DNA of 64,000 bases from Xanthomonas cucurbitae (GTDB lineage: Bacteria > Pseudomonadota > Gammaproteobacteria > Xanthomonadales > Xanthomonadaceae): assembly GCF_002939885.1 (NCBI RefSeq), contig NZ_MDED01000002.1:62001-126000 (forward strand), in the 5' to 3' direction. Below are positions 1 through 8,397 of this stretch, piece by piece; the stretch's first letter is position 1; every line of letters starts with the position of its first letter. Made by a program: the position numbers and the translations under genes. The notes below the pieces were generated by a model. The model was not told where the DNA came from. It searched no databases and was given only the letters and a program-made list of their open reading frames with translations.

Positions 1-1257
1 CCCACGCCCCCACGAGGCGATGTCGCGGGTGGGACCATCAGGGCTGAACATCTCCATGTTGAGCACCGCCACGGTCTTGTCCAACGGCGCCAGCGGGTGA
101 GCGGCGTAGTAGTTGGCGCCAAGTAAGCCCTTTTCTTCGGCGGTCAAGGCAATGAAGTACAGCGTGCGTTGCGGCTTGGGGCCGGCGGCGAACACGCGCG
201 CCAGTTCCAGCACGCTGGCCACGCCGGTGGCGTTGTCCACCGCGCCACGGCGCACCGTATCGCCGGAGGCGTCGGCCTTGCCGATCCCGAACGCATCCCA
301 GTGCGCGGAGAAGATCACCGTCTCGTCCGGGTGCTGGCTACCGGTGAGTTTGGCCACCACGTTATGGGTGACCACGCGTTCGCGCTTGAGCTTGAAGTCC
401 ACCGACAGGCGCGCATCGCCCAACGCCACCGGCGCGAAATCGCGCTGCTGCGCACGCGCCTTGGCCTGTTCGAAATCCAGCCCGGCCTGCTTGAACAACG
501 ACTGTGCCAATGCGCGTTGCATCCAGCCGCGCACCGGCACATGTTGCGCACGGGCATCGGCATCGCTGCGTTCGATATCGAACAGCGGCGACAGGCCCGA
601 GCTCTGCACCGTGGCCCAGCCGTACGCGGCCGGCGCGGTCTCGTGCACGATCAGCACGCCGGCCGCGCCACGCCGCGCGGCTTCTTCGTACTTGTAGGTC
701 CAGCGGCCGTAATAAGTCACTGCCTTGCCGTCGAACGCCCCAGGCTGCGCGCTCTCGAAGTCGGCATCGTTGATCAGCATCACCGCGATCTTGCCGCGCA
801 GATCCACGCCCTTGTAATCGTCCCACTGCCGCTCCGGCGCGCTGATGCCGTAGCCCACGAACACCAGCGGTGCATGCTTCAGCGCCACGGCGGCCTGCGG
901 GCGCAGGCTCTGCAAGGTCACATCGGTGCCGTTGACCAGGGTCTGGGTCTTGCCGCCCACGCGCAGGGTGGCCTGCACTGGTCCCTCCACCTGCGCACGC
1001 ACCAGCGGCACCGCCTGCGTCCAGCGGCCTTGCTCGCCACCGGGCTGCAGACCCGCCGCCTTGAATTGTTCAACCAGGTAATCGACCGTGCGCTGCTCGC
1101 CGGCACTGGCCGGCGCACGGCCCTCGAAGTCGTCCGATGCCAGCAGGCGCACATGCCGCGACAACGCCTCGGCATCGATGCCGCCACCCGGCAGGTCGTT
1201 GGCGGCCTGGGCCACACCTCCGACAAACAGGCAGGCGGACAACAACAGGATGCGCAT
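1..1257 (-). CDS. M28 family zinc aminopeptidase, secreted (3' end outside window)
   Basis: 419 codons are visible; the stop lies beyond the window edge. The protein starts MRILLLSACLF and has a Sec signal peptide ending near VAQA, so it is periplasmic or secreted. A PA-like insert (about residues 95-220) precedes the peptidase domain. Metal-site motifs of family M28 are visible: HWD near residue 319, the Asp of VDNATG, and the Glu pair of TAEEKG near 370. Family members remove N-terminal residues from peptides using two zinc ions. NMEM stands where NxDM is more usual, a minor oddity. The gene is monocistronic as far as can be seen and lies 86 bases downstream of the MBL-fold gene on the same strand. 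Confidence 0.9.
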   Translation of the reverse strand, partial: MRILLLSACLFVGGVAQAANDLPGGGIDAEALSRHVRLLASDDFEGRAPASAGEQRTVDYLVEQFKAAGLQPGGEQGRWTQAVPLVRAQVEGPVQATLRVGGKTQTLVNGTDVTLQSLRPQAAVALKHAPLVFVGYGISAPERQWDDYKGVDLRGKIAVMLINDADFESAQPGAFDGKAVTYYGRWTYKYEEAARRGAAGVLIVHETAPAAYGWATVQSSGLSPLFDIERSDADARAQHVPVRGWMQRALAQSLFKQAGLDFEQAKARAQQRDFAPVALGDARLSVDFKLKRERVVTHNVVAKLTGSQHPDETVIFSAHWDAFGIGKADASGDTVRRGAVDNATGVASVLELARVFAAGPKPQRTLYFIALTAEEKGLLGANYYAAHPLAPLDKTVAVLNMEMFSPDGPTRDIASWGRG

Positions 1258-1343
1258 CGGATTCACGGTGAGGCCTTGCAACAGTTGGATGACAGACAGT
1301 TTACAAGTGCGGACCCCGAAGCGGGGATCATCCTGCGAGCGCG

Positions 1344-2282
1344 TCAACGCATCGCACGATCGAGCCAGCAGCCCAATCCCTGCGCATTGAGTTCGATATC
1401 GGTGGCCAGCAGCCGTGCCACGGCGGCATCGTCCAGCCGGCAACCGTGCTGGCGTGCGCGCTCAAGATAGAGCGCGGTCAACGCCGCCACCATGCAGCGA
1501 TGGCGGTCTGCGCGTGCTACGCAACCCAGCGCAATCTCGGTCATCGCATGGATCTGCTGTACCAACGCCTGCGCCAATACAGCGGGCGATTCGACTCGTC
1601 CATAGTGGGTGAGATACATCGCCTGCGGCGCAGCCTCCACCAGGCGTGCGATCGATTGCAGCATCGCTTCGGGCTCGAATTGGACCGGCGAAGAAGTCGG
1701 CAAGATGAAGGCGCCCTGCTCGCTGTCGAGCTGGCGATACGACAGCCCGAAGGTATCGCCGGTGAACCAGCTGCGACTGCGCGCATCCCACACGCACAGG
1801 TGATGCCGCGCATGTCCAGGTGTCTCCAGGGTGCGCAGCACGCGCTCGCCCAGCAGCACCGGCTGCCCGTCGGCGGCCTCCACCACCCGCTCGGCCGGCA
1901 CCGGCACGATCTGGCCGTAACTGCGTGCCACTTCCTCCTCCCCATACACCGCGGTGGCACCGGCAATCAGCCGCATGGGGTCGATCATGTGCGGCGCACC
2001 GCGTGGATGCACCAGCACGCGCGCGTTGGGCAGGTGCTGCAACAGGGCGCCGGCACCACCGGCGTGATCCAGATGCACATGGGTCAGGATCAACCATTCC
2101 ACCTGTGCCGGCGCCAGCCCGGCCGCCTGCACGGCAGCAAGCAGGTGCGGCACCGACAGCGAGGTGCCGCAATCGATCAAGGCACCGCGCTGCGCCTCGA
2201 CGACCAGGTACGCCGCATCGAACTGCGCCCCGCCAAAGCCGGTGTCGATGGTGTGGATACTGCAATCAACCGATGCTGTCAT
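1344..2282 (-). CDS. MBL-fold metallo-hydrolase
   Basis: A 312-residue cytoplasmic protein with no signal peptide. The metallo-beta-lactamase zinc motif THVHLDH is at residues 67-73. Further ligand motifs are TPGHARHH (about 155), FTGDTFG (about 174) and YLTHYGR (about 223). This set marks a glyoxalase II-like two-metal hydrolase; the substrate cannot be told. The ATG follows a GGAG ribosome site about ten bases upstream. It lies 83 bases downstream of trpS on the same strand and could be co-transcribed, but nothing links the functions. Confidence 0.88.
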   Translation of the reverse strand: MTASVDCSIHTIDTGFGGAQFDAAYLVVEAQRGALIDCGTSLSVPHLLAAVQAAGLAPAQVEWLILTHVHLDHAGGAGALLQHLPNARVLVHPRGAPHMIDPMRLIAGATAVYGEEEVARSYGQIVPVPAERVVEAADGQPVLLGERVLRTLETPGHARHHLCVWDARSRSWFTGDTFGLSYRQLDSEQGAFILPTSSPVQFEPEAMLQSIARLVEAAPQAMYLTHYGRVESPAVLAQALVQQIHAMTEIALGCVARADRHRCMVAALTALYLERARQHGCRLDDAAVARLLATDIELNAQGLGCWLDRAMR

Positions 2283-2365
2283 GGCGACTCCGTGGCTGCA
2301 CGAGGCGTGATCGCAGGACCGTCGCCACGCGCGACCGGCTGTGCCCTGCCCAGCGAGGGTGGCAA

Positions 2366-3655
2366 TCAGGCTTCGCGCAGCGCCTGCATGGCGGCAAGAA
2401 TCCCATCGGCATCCGCCTGGGCATGCACACCCGGCAACTGCAGATCGCTGGCCTGCGCGGCCTGCTTCAGCCGCGCGATCAACTGCCCGGCATCGCGCGG
2501 GGAGGCAAAGCCATCGCTCTGCAGCAGCAGTGCGCCGGCGCCATCGTTCAACTTGAAGTAGAACTGCCCATCGCTTTCCCGGTATTGCTTGAACACCGGC
2601 AAGGCGATTTTTTCGCCGGCCTGCACCGCTGCCGGGCCCGCCTGATCGGATAGATCACGCAGCCCTACCGCGTCGCGCAGCTGGGCCAGCAGCGGGGTGG
2701 CGTAGCGCGCGCGCAGGCGTGCACCGCCAGCGCGCAGAATCGCTTCGATCCTGGCCGGCTCGGCCATCAGCGCCTCGTAGCGCGTGCGCAGCGGCGCAAT
2801 CTCGCCATCGATGCGCTCGAACAGCTGCTGCTTGGCATCGCCCCAGCTGATGCCTGCGGCAAACGCCTGCCCGAAGGCCACCGTCTCCGCCGGCGTGGCG
2901 AAGGCCTGGTACAATTGGAACAACGCCGAACCCTGGGTATCCTTGGGCTCGCCCGGCGCGCGCGAGTCGGTCAGGATGGAGAACACCAGCTTGCGCAGCT
3001 CCTCGCGCGGGGCGAACAGCGGGATGGTATTGCCATAGCTCTTGCTCATCTTGCGGCCATCCAGGCCCGGCAAGGTGGACACCTGCTCGTCGATCACCGC
3101 ATCGGGCAGGGTAAAGAAGTCGCGGCCGTACACATGGTTGAAGCGCTGCGCGAAGTCGCGGGCCATTTCGATGTGCTGGATCTGGTCGCGCCCCACCGGC
3201 ACCTTGTGCGCGTTGAAGATCAGAATATCGGCCGCCATCAGCACCGGGTACATGAACAAGCCGGCGCTCACGCCGGCATCGTCGTCCTCGCCGTCGGCGC
3301 GGTTCTTGTCCACCGCGGCTTTGTAGGCATGCGCGCGATTGAGGATGCCCTTGCCGGCCACGCAGGTCAGCAGCCACATCAACTCGGTGGTCTCGGGCAC
3401 GTCGGACTGGCGATAGAACCACACCTTGTCCGGGTCCAGCCCACAGGCCAGCCAGCTGGCGGCGATTTCGAGCGTCGATCGCTGCGTGCGCGCCGGGTCC
3501 TGCGCCTTGATGAGGCTATGCAGGTCGGCCAGGAAGTAGAAGCTCTCGGCGTCGGCGGCCGCGCTGGCCTGGATGGCCGGGCGGATCGCACCGACGTAGT
3601 TGCCCAGGTGCGGTGTGCCGGACGTGGTGATGCCGGTAAGAACGCGAGTGGTCAT
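2366..3655 (-). CDS. trpS: tryptophan--tRNA ligase with C-terminal extension
   Basis: Class Ic aminoacyl-tRNA synthetase that charges tRNA-Trp in the cytoplasm. The HIGH-type motif TPHLGNY is at residues 14-20 and KMSKS is exact at 202-206. The protein has 429 residues against about 330 for the common bacterial form. The extra C-terminal 90 residues contain a stretch (about 365-410, GQFYFKLND followed by LLLQSDGF) that resembles a DUF1508/YegP-type domain; this is my inference. The ATG at 3655 is preferred over a TTG two codons upstream. Confidence 0.95.
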   Translation of the reverse strand: MTTRVLTGITTSGTPHLGNYVGAIRPAIQASAAADAESFYFLADLHSLIKAQDPARTQRSTLEIAASWLACGLDPDKVWFYRQSDVPETTELMWLLTCVAGKGILNRAHAYKAAVDKNRADGEDDDAGVSAGLFMYPVLMAADILIFNAHKVPVGRDQIQHIEMARDFAQRFNHVYGRDFFTLPDAVIDEQVSTLPGLDGRKMSKSYGNTIPLFAPREELRKLVFSILTDSRAPGEPKDTQGSALFQLYQAFATPAETVAFGQAFAAGISWGDAKQQLFERIDGEIAPLRTRYEALMAEPARIEAILRAGGARLRARYATPLLAQLRDAVGLRDLSDQAGPAAVQAGEKIALPVFKQYRESDGQFYFKLNDGAGALLLQSDGFASPRDAGQLIARLKQAAQASDLQLPGVHAQADADGILAAMQALREA

Positions 3656-3736
3656 CTGCAAAGGCCAGGGAATCAGCCAACAAGTTTAACGGTTCCGCGC
3701 CGTGCCAGCCGTCATCCAGCGCCGCCGGCCCCGCAC

Positions 3737-3765
3737 AAAAAAAGACGGACCGCATGCGGCCCGCC
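3737..3765 (-). terminator. rho-independent terminator of the CsbD gene
   Basis: On the minus strand an 11-bp G/C-rich stem with two G-U pairs (3744-3765, arms meeting at the central GCATGC) is followed by seven U residues (3743-3737). It begins 45 bases after the CsbD stop codon and separates that gene from trpS, which therefore needs its own promoter. Confidence 0.85.
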
Positions 3766-3809
3766 TTCCGGACGACGTGCTCAACCCCAAGGCGAGCGGG
3801 CGAGGTGAC

Positions 3810-4019
3810 TCAGCGGTCGTCGTGCAGCGACTTTTCAAAAGCGCGCACTTCGGTCTGGGCGCGGTCGCGGTCCCAGCCGTAGCGCTCCTGCAACTTGCCC
3901 TGCAGATATTCGGCATTACCTTCTGCGACCTTGAAGTCATCGTCGGTGAGGTCGCCCCACTTGGCCTGCATCTGGCCCTTGAGCTGGCTCCACTTGCCGG
4001 AAATGATGTCTTTGTTCAT
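3810..4019 (-). CDS. CsbD family stress protein
   Basis: A 69-residue charged protein beginning [16 protein letters not shown], with the family pattern G-W-x-Q-x-K-G followed by W-G-x-L-T-D-D and a YGWDRDRA segment. CsbD-like proteins are small, abundant general-stress proteins of unknown biochemistry. The ATG at 4019 has a GGAGAA ribosome site; the frame stays open upstream but that extension is not family-like. A strong terminator follows, so it is a single-gene unit. Confidence 0.9.
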   Translation of the reverse strand: MNKDIISGKWSQLKGQMQAKWGDLTDDDFKVAEGNAEYLQGKLQERYGWDRDRAQTEVRAFEKSLHDDR

Positions 4020-4203
4020 TGCGGTTCTCCGCTGCATGCGGTCGCGATTGACCGTGTTGCCAGAGTGGTGCCAGCAGCGTTCCGCACAGGTCAAGAGATG
4101 TCTAGCCCATGCTCACCGCGATGAATGGTTGCCACGCCGTACGCCGCTTCCGAACGACTGGACCACGCCGCAGCGTTGTCTGGGTGAATCCCGAATGCCA
4201 ACA

Positions 4204-4227
4204 GAAAAACGGGCCTTTCGGCCCGTT
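4204..4227 (-). terminator. rho-independent terminator after the entericidin pair
   Basis: Perfect 8-bp stem AACGGGCC/GGCCCGTT (4208-4215 and 4220-4227) with a GAAA loop on the minus strand and a short U run at 4207-4205. It starts 25 bases after the stop of the 44-residue lipoprotein gene. Confidence 0.85.
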
Positions 4228-4252
4228 CTTGTTTACCGCTTCAGCAAGTAGA

Positions 4253-4387
4253 TCACTTGCGTGCGGCGTCTTCGACCTTCTCGCCGGCGCCCTGCACGTC
4301 TTTGCCGGCACCTGCGACGGTGTTGCAACCTGACAGCATCCCGACCGACAACACTGACAGCACCAGCAGCACGATTGCACGCTTCAT
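4253..4387 (-). CDS. entericidin A/B family lipoprotein (44 aa)
   Basis: Tiny lipoprotein: MKRAIVLLVLSVLSVGMLSG then the lipidation cysteine at residue 21, followed by NTVAGAGKDVQGAGEKVED. The lipobox LSGC and the GAGKDxQGAG core are typical of entericidins, membrane lipoproteins described in enterobacteria as an antidote/toxin pair linked to stationary-phase lysis. It is a paralogue of the gene at 4465-4617, 77 bases upstream on the same strand, and the pair ends in one terminator. Whether one is antidote and the other toxin cannot be told from sequence. Confidence 0.88.
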   Translation of the reverse strand: MKRAIVLLVLSVLSVGMLSGCNTVAGAGKDVQGAGEKVEDAARK

Positions 4388-4464
4388 AACAGACTCCTTC
4401 ATGGGTAAGCGGCGCGTTGCCGCAGATCAATCAATTTGAACAAGCCCCACGCAATGGGGGCGAA

Positions 4465-4617
4465 TCAGCACTTACCGTCGCTGCATTTTTCGGCCGTCTT
4501 CTCGACCTTGTTGCCGGCGCCCTGCATGTCCTTGCCGGCGCCGGCCACGGTGTTGCAGCCCGTCATCACGCCGGCCGAAAACAGGCCCAGCACCATCAGT
4601 GTCAGCAGTCGCTTCAT
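4465..4617 (-). CDS. entericidin A/B family lipoprotein with Cys-rich tail (50 aa)
   Basis: Lipoprotein starting MKRLLTLMVLGLFSAGVMTG with the lipidation Cys next, then NTVAGAGKDMQGAGNKVEK. It ends EKCSDGKC, adding two cysteines that its 44-residue neighbour lacks. The ATG at 4617 has a GGAAGAG ribosome site. The open frame extends upstream to 4722, but that part is not family-like. First gene of a two-gene tandem duplication lying downstream of arginase on the same strand. Confidence 0.88.
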   Translation of the reverse strand: MKRLLTLMVLGLFSAGVMTGCNTVAGAGKDMQGAGNKVEKTAEKCSDGKC

Positions 4618-4726
4618 CGCTCTTCCTCGGTCTGCGCCCGGTGCGGTCGCACCTCGCTTGGCGCCAAATCTGACGGCGCGGACGTGGATTTGATGTGAAC
4701 GGCGGCGTATCACGTTCAGCACTGGA

Positions 4727-5650
4727 TCAATCGCGCATCAGGGTCGACTTGCCAAACAGGCTCTCCACCAGATCCACTGCCAGTTCCGCGGTGGCATTGC
4801 GGTTGTCCAGCACCGGATTGAGCTCGACGATGTCCAACGACCCCATGCGGCCGGTATCGGCAATCATCTCCATCACCAGCTGCGCCTCTCGGTAGTTCGG
4901 GCCACCTGGCACGGTGGTGCCCACTCCCGGTGCGATGCTGGGATCAAGAAAATCCACATCGAAGCTCACATGCAGATGAGTGTCGGCACTCATGCCCTGC
5001 AGCGCCGCTTCCATGGTGCGCTTCATGCCGGCTTCGTCGATGTAGCGCATGTCGTAGACGTCGATGCGGTGCTGCTTGATGAGCCGCTTCTCTTCCGGGT
5101 CCACCGAGCGGATGCCGATCTGGCGTACCTGCTCGGGCAGCAGCGCCGGCGCACTGCCGCCCAGGTGCGTGAGCGCCTGCGGACCCAGCCCGCACAGGCA
5201 GGCCACCGGCATGCCGTGCACATTGCCCGACGGGGTCACCTCGCTGGTGTTGAAGTCCGAATGCGCATCCAGCCACAGCACCCGCAGTGGGCGGCCCTGC
5301 TCGCGGCAGTACCTGGCCACCGCCGTGATCGAGCCGATCCCCAGGCAATGGTCGCCGCCCAGCATGATCGGCATGCGCCCGGCCCGCAGCTCGGCATCGC
5401 TGGCATCCATCAACGCCTTGTTCCAGGCCACCACTTCGTCCAGGTGCCGGTAACCGGCCTGCGGCAGCTGCCACGGATTGCGTGGACCGTCCAGATTGCC
5501 CAGGTCGCGCACCTCGATACCGCGCCCGGCCAACGCCTCCTGCAAGCCGGCGATGCGTAGCGCTTCCGGCCCCATCCGTGCGCCGCGGTGGCCGGCACCG
5601 ATATCGGTGGGAACGCCAATCAGGGAAACCGGCAGATACTGCGTTGCCAT
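4727..5650 (-). CDS. rocF: arginase
   Basis: 307-residue ureohydrolase converting arginine to ornithine and urea in the cytoplasm. Binuclear manganese motifs are intact: GGDH with D100-H101, DAHSDF at 128-133, and SFDVDFLDP at about 225-233. The LIGVPTDIGAG start and GHRGARMGPEALR are typical of arginase rather than agmatinase. The ATG at 5650 follows GGAG; an in-frame ATG nine codons upstream lacks a good site. No ornithine-pathway gene adjoins it. Confidence 0.93.
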   Translation of the reverse strand: MATQYLPVSLIGVPTDIGAGHRGARMGPEALRIAGLQEALAGRGIEVRDLGNLDGPRNPWQLPQAGYRHLDEVVAWNKALMDASDAELRAGRMPIMLGGDHCLGIGSITAVARYCREQGRPLRVLWLDAHSDFNTSEVTPSGNVHGMPVACLCGLGPQALTHLGGSAPALLPEQVRQIGIRSVDPEEKRLIKQHRIDVYDMRYIDEAGMKRTMEAALQGMSADTHLHVSFDVDFLDPSIAPGVGTTVPGGPNYREAQLVMEMIADTGRMGSLDIVELNPVLDNRNATAELAVDLVESLFGKSTLMRD

Positions 5651-5969
5651 GCATTGCTCCAGCATCGATAAAGCCATGCAGTCTAGGGGCGCGCGCGCGC
5701 CGTGACGTGCGGCAGCGCAGCACGCTGCCGCACCTGCCGCCGTTCCGGTATCACGGCGCCGGGGTTTAGATCTGCCGCAGCGTGCCGCTATCGTGTCGTG
5801 CCGCAGACGTGGCGGCGCGCTGAACGTTGCGGATTCTGCTTGTCTGATCGCTCAGTTAAACGCCTGAGGTTGGTGTGGCTGCGTGCTGGTACCGCGATGG
5901 TATGGCGCGCCCGCCAGCGCAGACCAGGCACCACGTACGCGCCAGGGCCATCAGCAACAGGGGATCTTC

Positions 5970-6422
5970 ATGCCGCATAACGCCGTCAACCAGGTCGTCA
6001 AGGCTGCCGTGGGCGAGGTCGCGCGGGCGTCGCATCTCTACGATTTGCAGCGCATCGGGCGCGAGTTCGCGCAGACCATCGAGCGCGAGCCGGGCATTGG
6101 CCTGCTGATGCTGTCCACCGCCGATGGCCGTGCCATCACCGAGCAGTCCAGCCTGGACGTGGATGGCCGCCGCCTGGCGGCGATGGCCAATTCGTTCCTG
6201 ACCCTGGGCGAGACCCTGGCGCGCGAATCCGGCCTCAGCGAAGCCGACTACGCCACCATCAGCACCCGCGGCGGGCAGCTGGTGCTGATCCGCATTCGTG
6301 CCGACAAGCCGTTGACGCTGACCGCCGTGGGCGGCGCCGACCTCAATGCCGCCGCGCTGCTGTTCAATGCGCGCGATTGCGCCGGGCGCCTGGCCACCGC
6401 GCTGGCACAGCCTGCCGGCTGA
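5970..6422 (+). CDS. Roadblock/LC7-domain protein 1
   Basis: 150 residues from an ATG preceded by CAGGGGAT. The middle of the protein (GLLMLSTADGRAITE, LAAMANSFLTLGETLARES, LVLIRI) shows the Roadblock/LC7 pattern: a short beta hairpin with DGR, a long helix, then a paired beta strand. Roadblock proteins dimerise and act as activators or scaffolds of Ras-like GTPases, as MglB does for MglA. It is the first gene of a four-gene operon that ends in a small GTPase at 7858-8397. Confidence 0.85.
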   Translation: MPHNAVNQVVKAAVGEVARASHLYDLQRIGREFAQTIEREPGIGLLMLSTADGRAITEQSSLDVDGRRLAAMANSFLTLGETLARESGLSEADYATISTRGGQLVLIRIRADKPLTLTAVGGADLNAAALLFNARDCAGRLATALAQPAG

Positions 6423-6489
6423 TCCGCACGACACGGCGCGTGCCCGCAGCGCCATACCGATTTTCTCACCGTTTGGAAGGGGACCACCG

Positions 6490-6849
6490 ATGTCGAAACT
6501 CAATCTGGAACAACTGCATTCACTCGCCGGCTTCGTTGGCGCCGCCCTGGTCGACAGCGATAGCGGCATGGCGCTGGGCATGACCGGCGGCACCGACCTC
6601 AACCTGGAACTGGCCGCAGCCGGCAATACCGAAGTGGTGCGCGCCAAGCGCCGCATTGCCGAGCAGCTCGGCCTGAACGACACCATCGAAGACATCCTGA
6701 TTACGCTGGCGCGCCAGTACCACCTGCTGCGCCCGCTGGAAAGCAACGGCACGCTGTTCCTGTACGTGGTGCTGGACCGTAGCAAGGCCAACCTGGCGAT
6801 GGCCCGTCACGAACTCAAGGCGTTCGAAAAGACCCTGGATTTCGGTTGA
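6490..6849 (+). CDS. Roadblock/LC7-like protein 2
   Basis: 119 residues starting MSKLNLEQLHSLAGFVGAALVD, with ATG 67 bases after the stop of Roadblock protein 1. It shows the same order of elements (FVGAALVDSDSG hairpin, helix with RAKRRIAEQ, IEDILITLARQYHLLRPL strand, LFLYVVLDR strand), but sequence similarity to the first copy is low. I infer a second, diverged Roadblock subunit. Its partner is probably either the first Roadblock protein or the GTPase encoded downstream. Confidence 0.75.
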   Translation: MSKLNLEQLHSLAGFVGAALVDSDSGMALGMTGGTDLNLELAAAGNTEVVRAKRRIAEQLGLNDTIEDILITLARQYHLLRPLESNGTLFLYVVLDRSKANLAMARHELKAFEKTLDFG

Positions 6850-6943
6850 TGCCATTGCGGCGGCGCGCACGCGTTGCCTGCCCTGCCTGTCGGTGCAAGC
6901 CGGCAGGCGTTGCCGATTCACTGCGCCCGGACGGCGCCTGCGC

Positions 6944-7861
6944 ATGACCACACCCATCCACGCCATGCGGGTCGCTACGGCCGGCCTGGACCTGCTGCAC
7001 ACCACGCGCCTGAAACTGGCGTGTTCGCTGCTGCTTGCCGAACGCATCGACGTGCAACTGGGCGAATGGCCGCAGCACGCGGCCGATGTGGTGGTACTGG
7101 GCCTGGAAACCGCCGAGGGCCTGGCCGCCTGGCCGGCCTTGCAAGGCCAGCCGGTGCGGCTGCTGGTGATCTCGCGCACTCCCGTGGCCGGCGCGTGGCT
7201 CGCGCACGGCGCCACGGTGCGCGAACTCAACGAGCAGCTGCGCCTGCTGCTGTCCTCCCCGCAGACGGCGCAGACCGCCGAACCGGCACTGCTGCTGCGG
7301 TACTGCCGCGGCGAGTTCGGGCCGGCGCCGGTCCTGCTGCAACACGCGGGCCTGCAGGTTGGCGTGGATCCCGCCAATGGCTGCCTGCGGCTACCGGCCG
7401 GGGTCCGCCTGCCCACGCTGATCGCCGCCCTGGATCGTCCCGGCTGGCAGCATCTGGCCGATACCACCGATACCGTGCTGACGCAGCGCATCTCCTGCGA
7501 GGCGCTGTATTTCGCCCTGCCCGAGCATCTGCGTCCGGCGTTGCCGGCGGTGGATCCCCGCCATGCGCTGCAATTGCGGCAATGGCCAGAACTGAGCGCC
7601 GACACCAGCTCGCCCGCACAGCTGCTCGCCATTGCCCATCTGCATGCGCGGCCATGGCGCCCGCAGGCGCTGGCCAGCGCTTGCAAGCTGCCGCTGCAAA
7701 CGGTGGAATGCCTGTTCGCCGCCGCATTGGCCAGCGGCCTTGCCCAGACTGCGGAGAGTTCCGTGCCTGCACTGCCGCCACGTCCGGATACCGGCAATTC
7801 CCGGTTCTTCTCCTGGGTCGCACGCCGCTTCGGCCTTTCTCTCTTCCAGGCACAATCATGA
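6944..7861 (+). CDS. receiver-like plus winged-helix-like protein of the GTPase cassette
   Basis: 305 residues; no family recognised with certainty. Residues 1-105 alternate hydrophobic strands (AADVVVLGLE, VRLLVISRT) and helices like a degenerate response-regulator receiver, without the phospho-acceptor pattern. Residues about 225-275 (SPAQLLAIAHLH, LASACKLPLQTVECLF, ALASGLAQ) look like a winged helix of the DUF742 type seen next to Roadblock and GTPase genes in actinobacterial conservons. The stop overlaps the GTPase start by four bases (ATGA), implying translational coupling. Domain calls are inferences from pattern. Confidence 0.6.
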   Translation: MTTPIHAMRVATAGLDLLHTTRLKLACSLLLAERIDVQLGEWPQHAADVVVLGLETAEGLAAWPALQGQPVRLLVISRTPVAGAWLAHGATVRELNEQLRLLLSSPQTAQTAEPALLLRYCRGEFGPAPVLLQHAGLQVGVDPANGCLRLPAGVRLPTLIAALDRPGWQHLADTTDTVLTQRISCEALYFALPEHLRPALPAVDPRHALQLRQWPELSADTSSPAQLLAIAHLHARPWRPQALASACKLPLQTVECLFAAALASGLAQTAESSVPALPPRPDTGNSRFFSWVARRFGLSLFQAQS

Positions 7862-8397
7862 GTCTTCCAGCCAACAAACTGGTGTTCGTTGGCGGCATGG
7901 GCGCCGGCAAGACCACCGCAGTGCGCGCCATCTCCGACGTGGAGCCAGTCAGCACCGAGATGCCGCTCAGCCAGGACGCCTACGGCGACAAGACCTATAC
8001 CACCGTGGCGCTGGACTACAGCTCGATCGAACTGGAAGACGGCGAACTGCTGCACGTCTACGGCGTGCCAGGGCAGAAGTACCTGGATTTCATGTGGCCG
8101 TTGGTGTGCGACGGCGCACTGGGCGTGATCGTGCTGGCCAACGCGCGCGACCCGCAGATGCCGGCGGCCACGCTCGCATTGCTGCACGAGTTTGCCCAGA
8201 TCGCTCCCCAGGCCAGCCTGGCGGTGGGCGTCACCATGACCGACGAGGTCGAACACTTCCTGCTGCCGCCCTTCCGCGACGCGCTGGTAGCCGCGGGCTT
8301 CCGCATTCCGGTCATGCGTGTGGATGCGCGCTCGGCGACCCAGATCACCTTCCTGGTCAAATCGTTGCTGTCCTATCGCTACACCAACGCAACCTGA
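7858..8397 (+). CDS. small Ras-like GTPase (MglA/CvnD type)
   Basis: 179 residues. The P-loop GGMGAGKTT lies at residues 12-20, a switch-I-like threonine region follows (YTTVALDYSS), and VPGQ near residue 67 occupies the place of DxxGQ. The guanine-specificity motif NKxD is not visible; the equivalent strand ends VGVTMTDE, so base specificity may be altered. It belongs to the prokaryotic GTPase group that works with Roadblock proteins in motility polarity (MglA) or in conservons. It is the last gene of the Roadblock cassette and its start overlaps the upstream gene. Confidence 0.85.
   Translation: MSLPANKLVFVGGMGAGKTTAVRAISDVEPVSTEMPLSQDAYGDKTYTTVALDYSSIELEDGELLHVYGVPGQKYLDFMWPLVCDGALGVIVLANARDPQMPAATLALLHEFAQIAPQASLAVGVTMTDEVEHFLLPPFRDALVAAGFRIPVMRVDARSATQITFLVKSLLSYRYTNAT

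Noticed and set aside
3662-3808. Small plus-strand frames opposite trpS and CsbD
   Set aside because: No protein features and conflict with confirmed genes.
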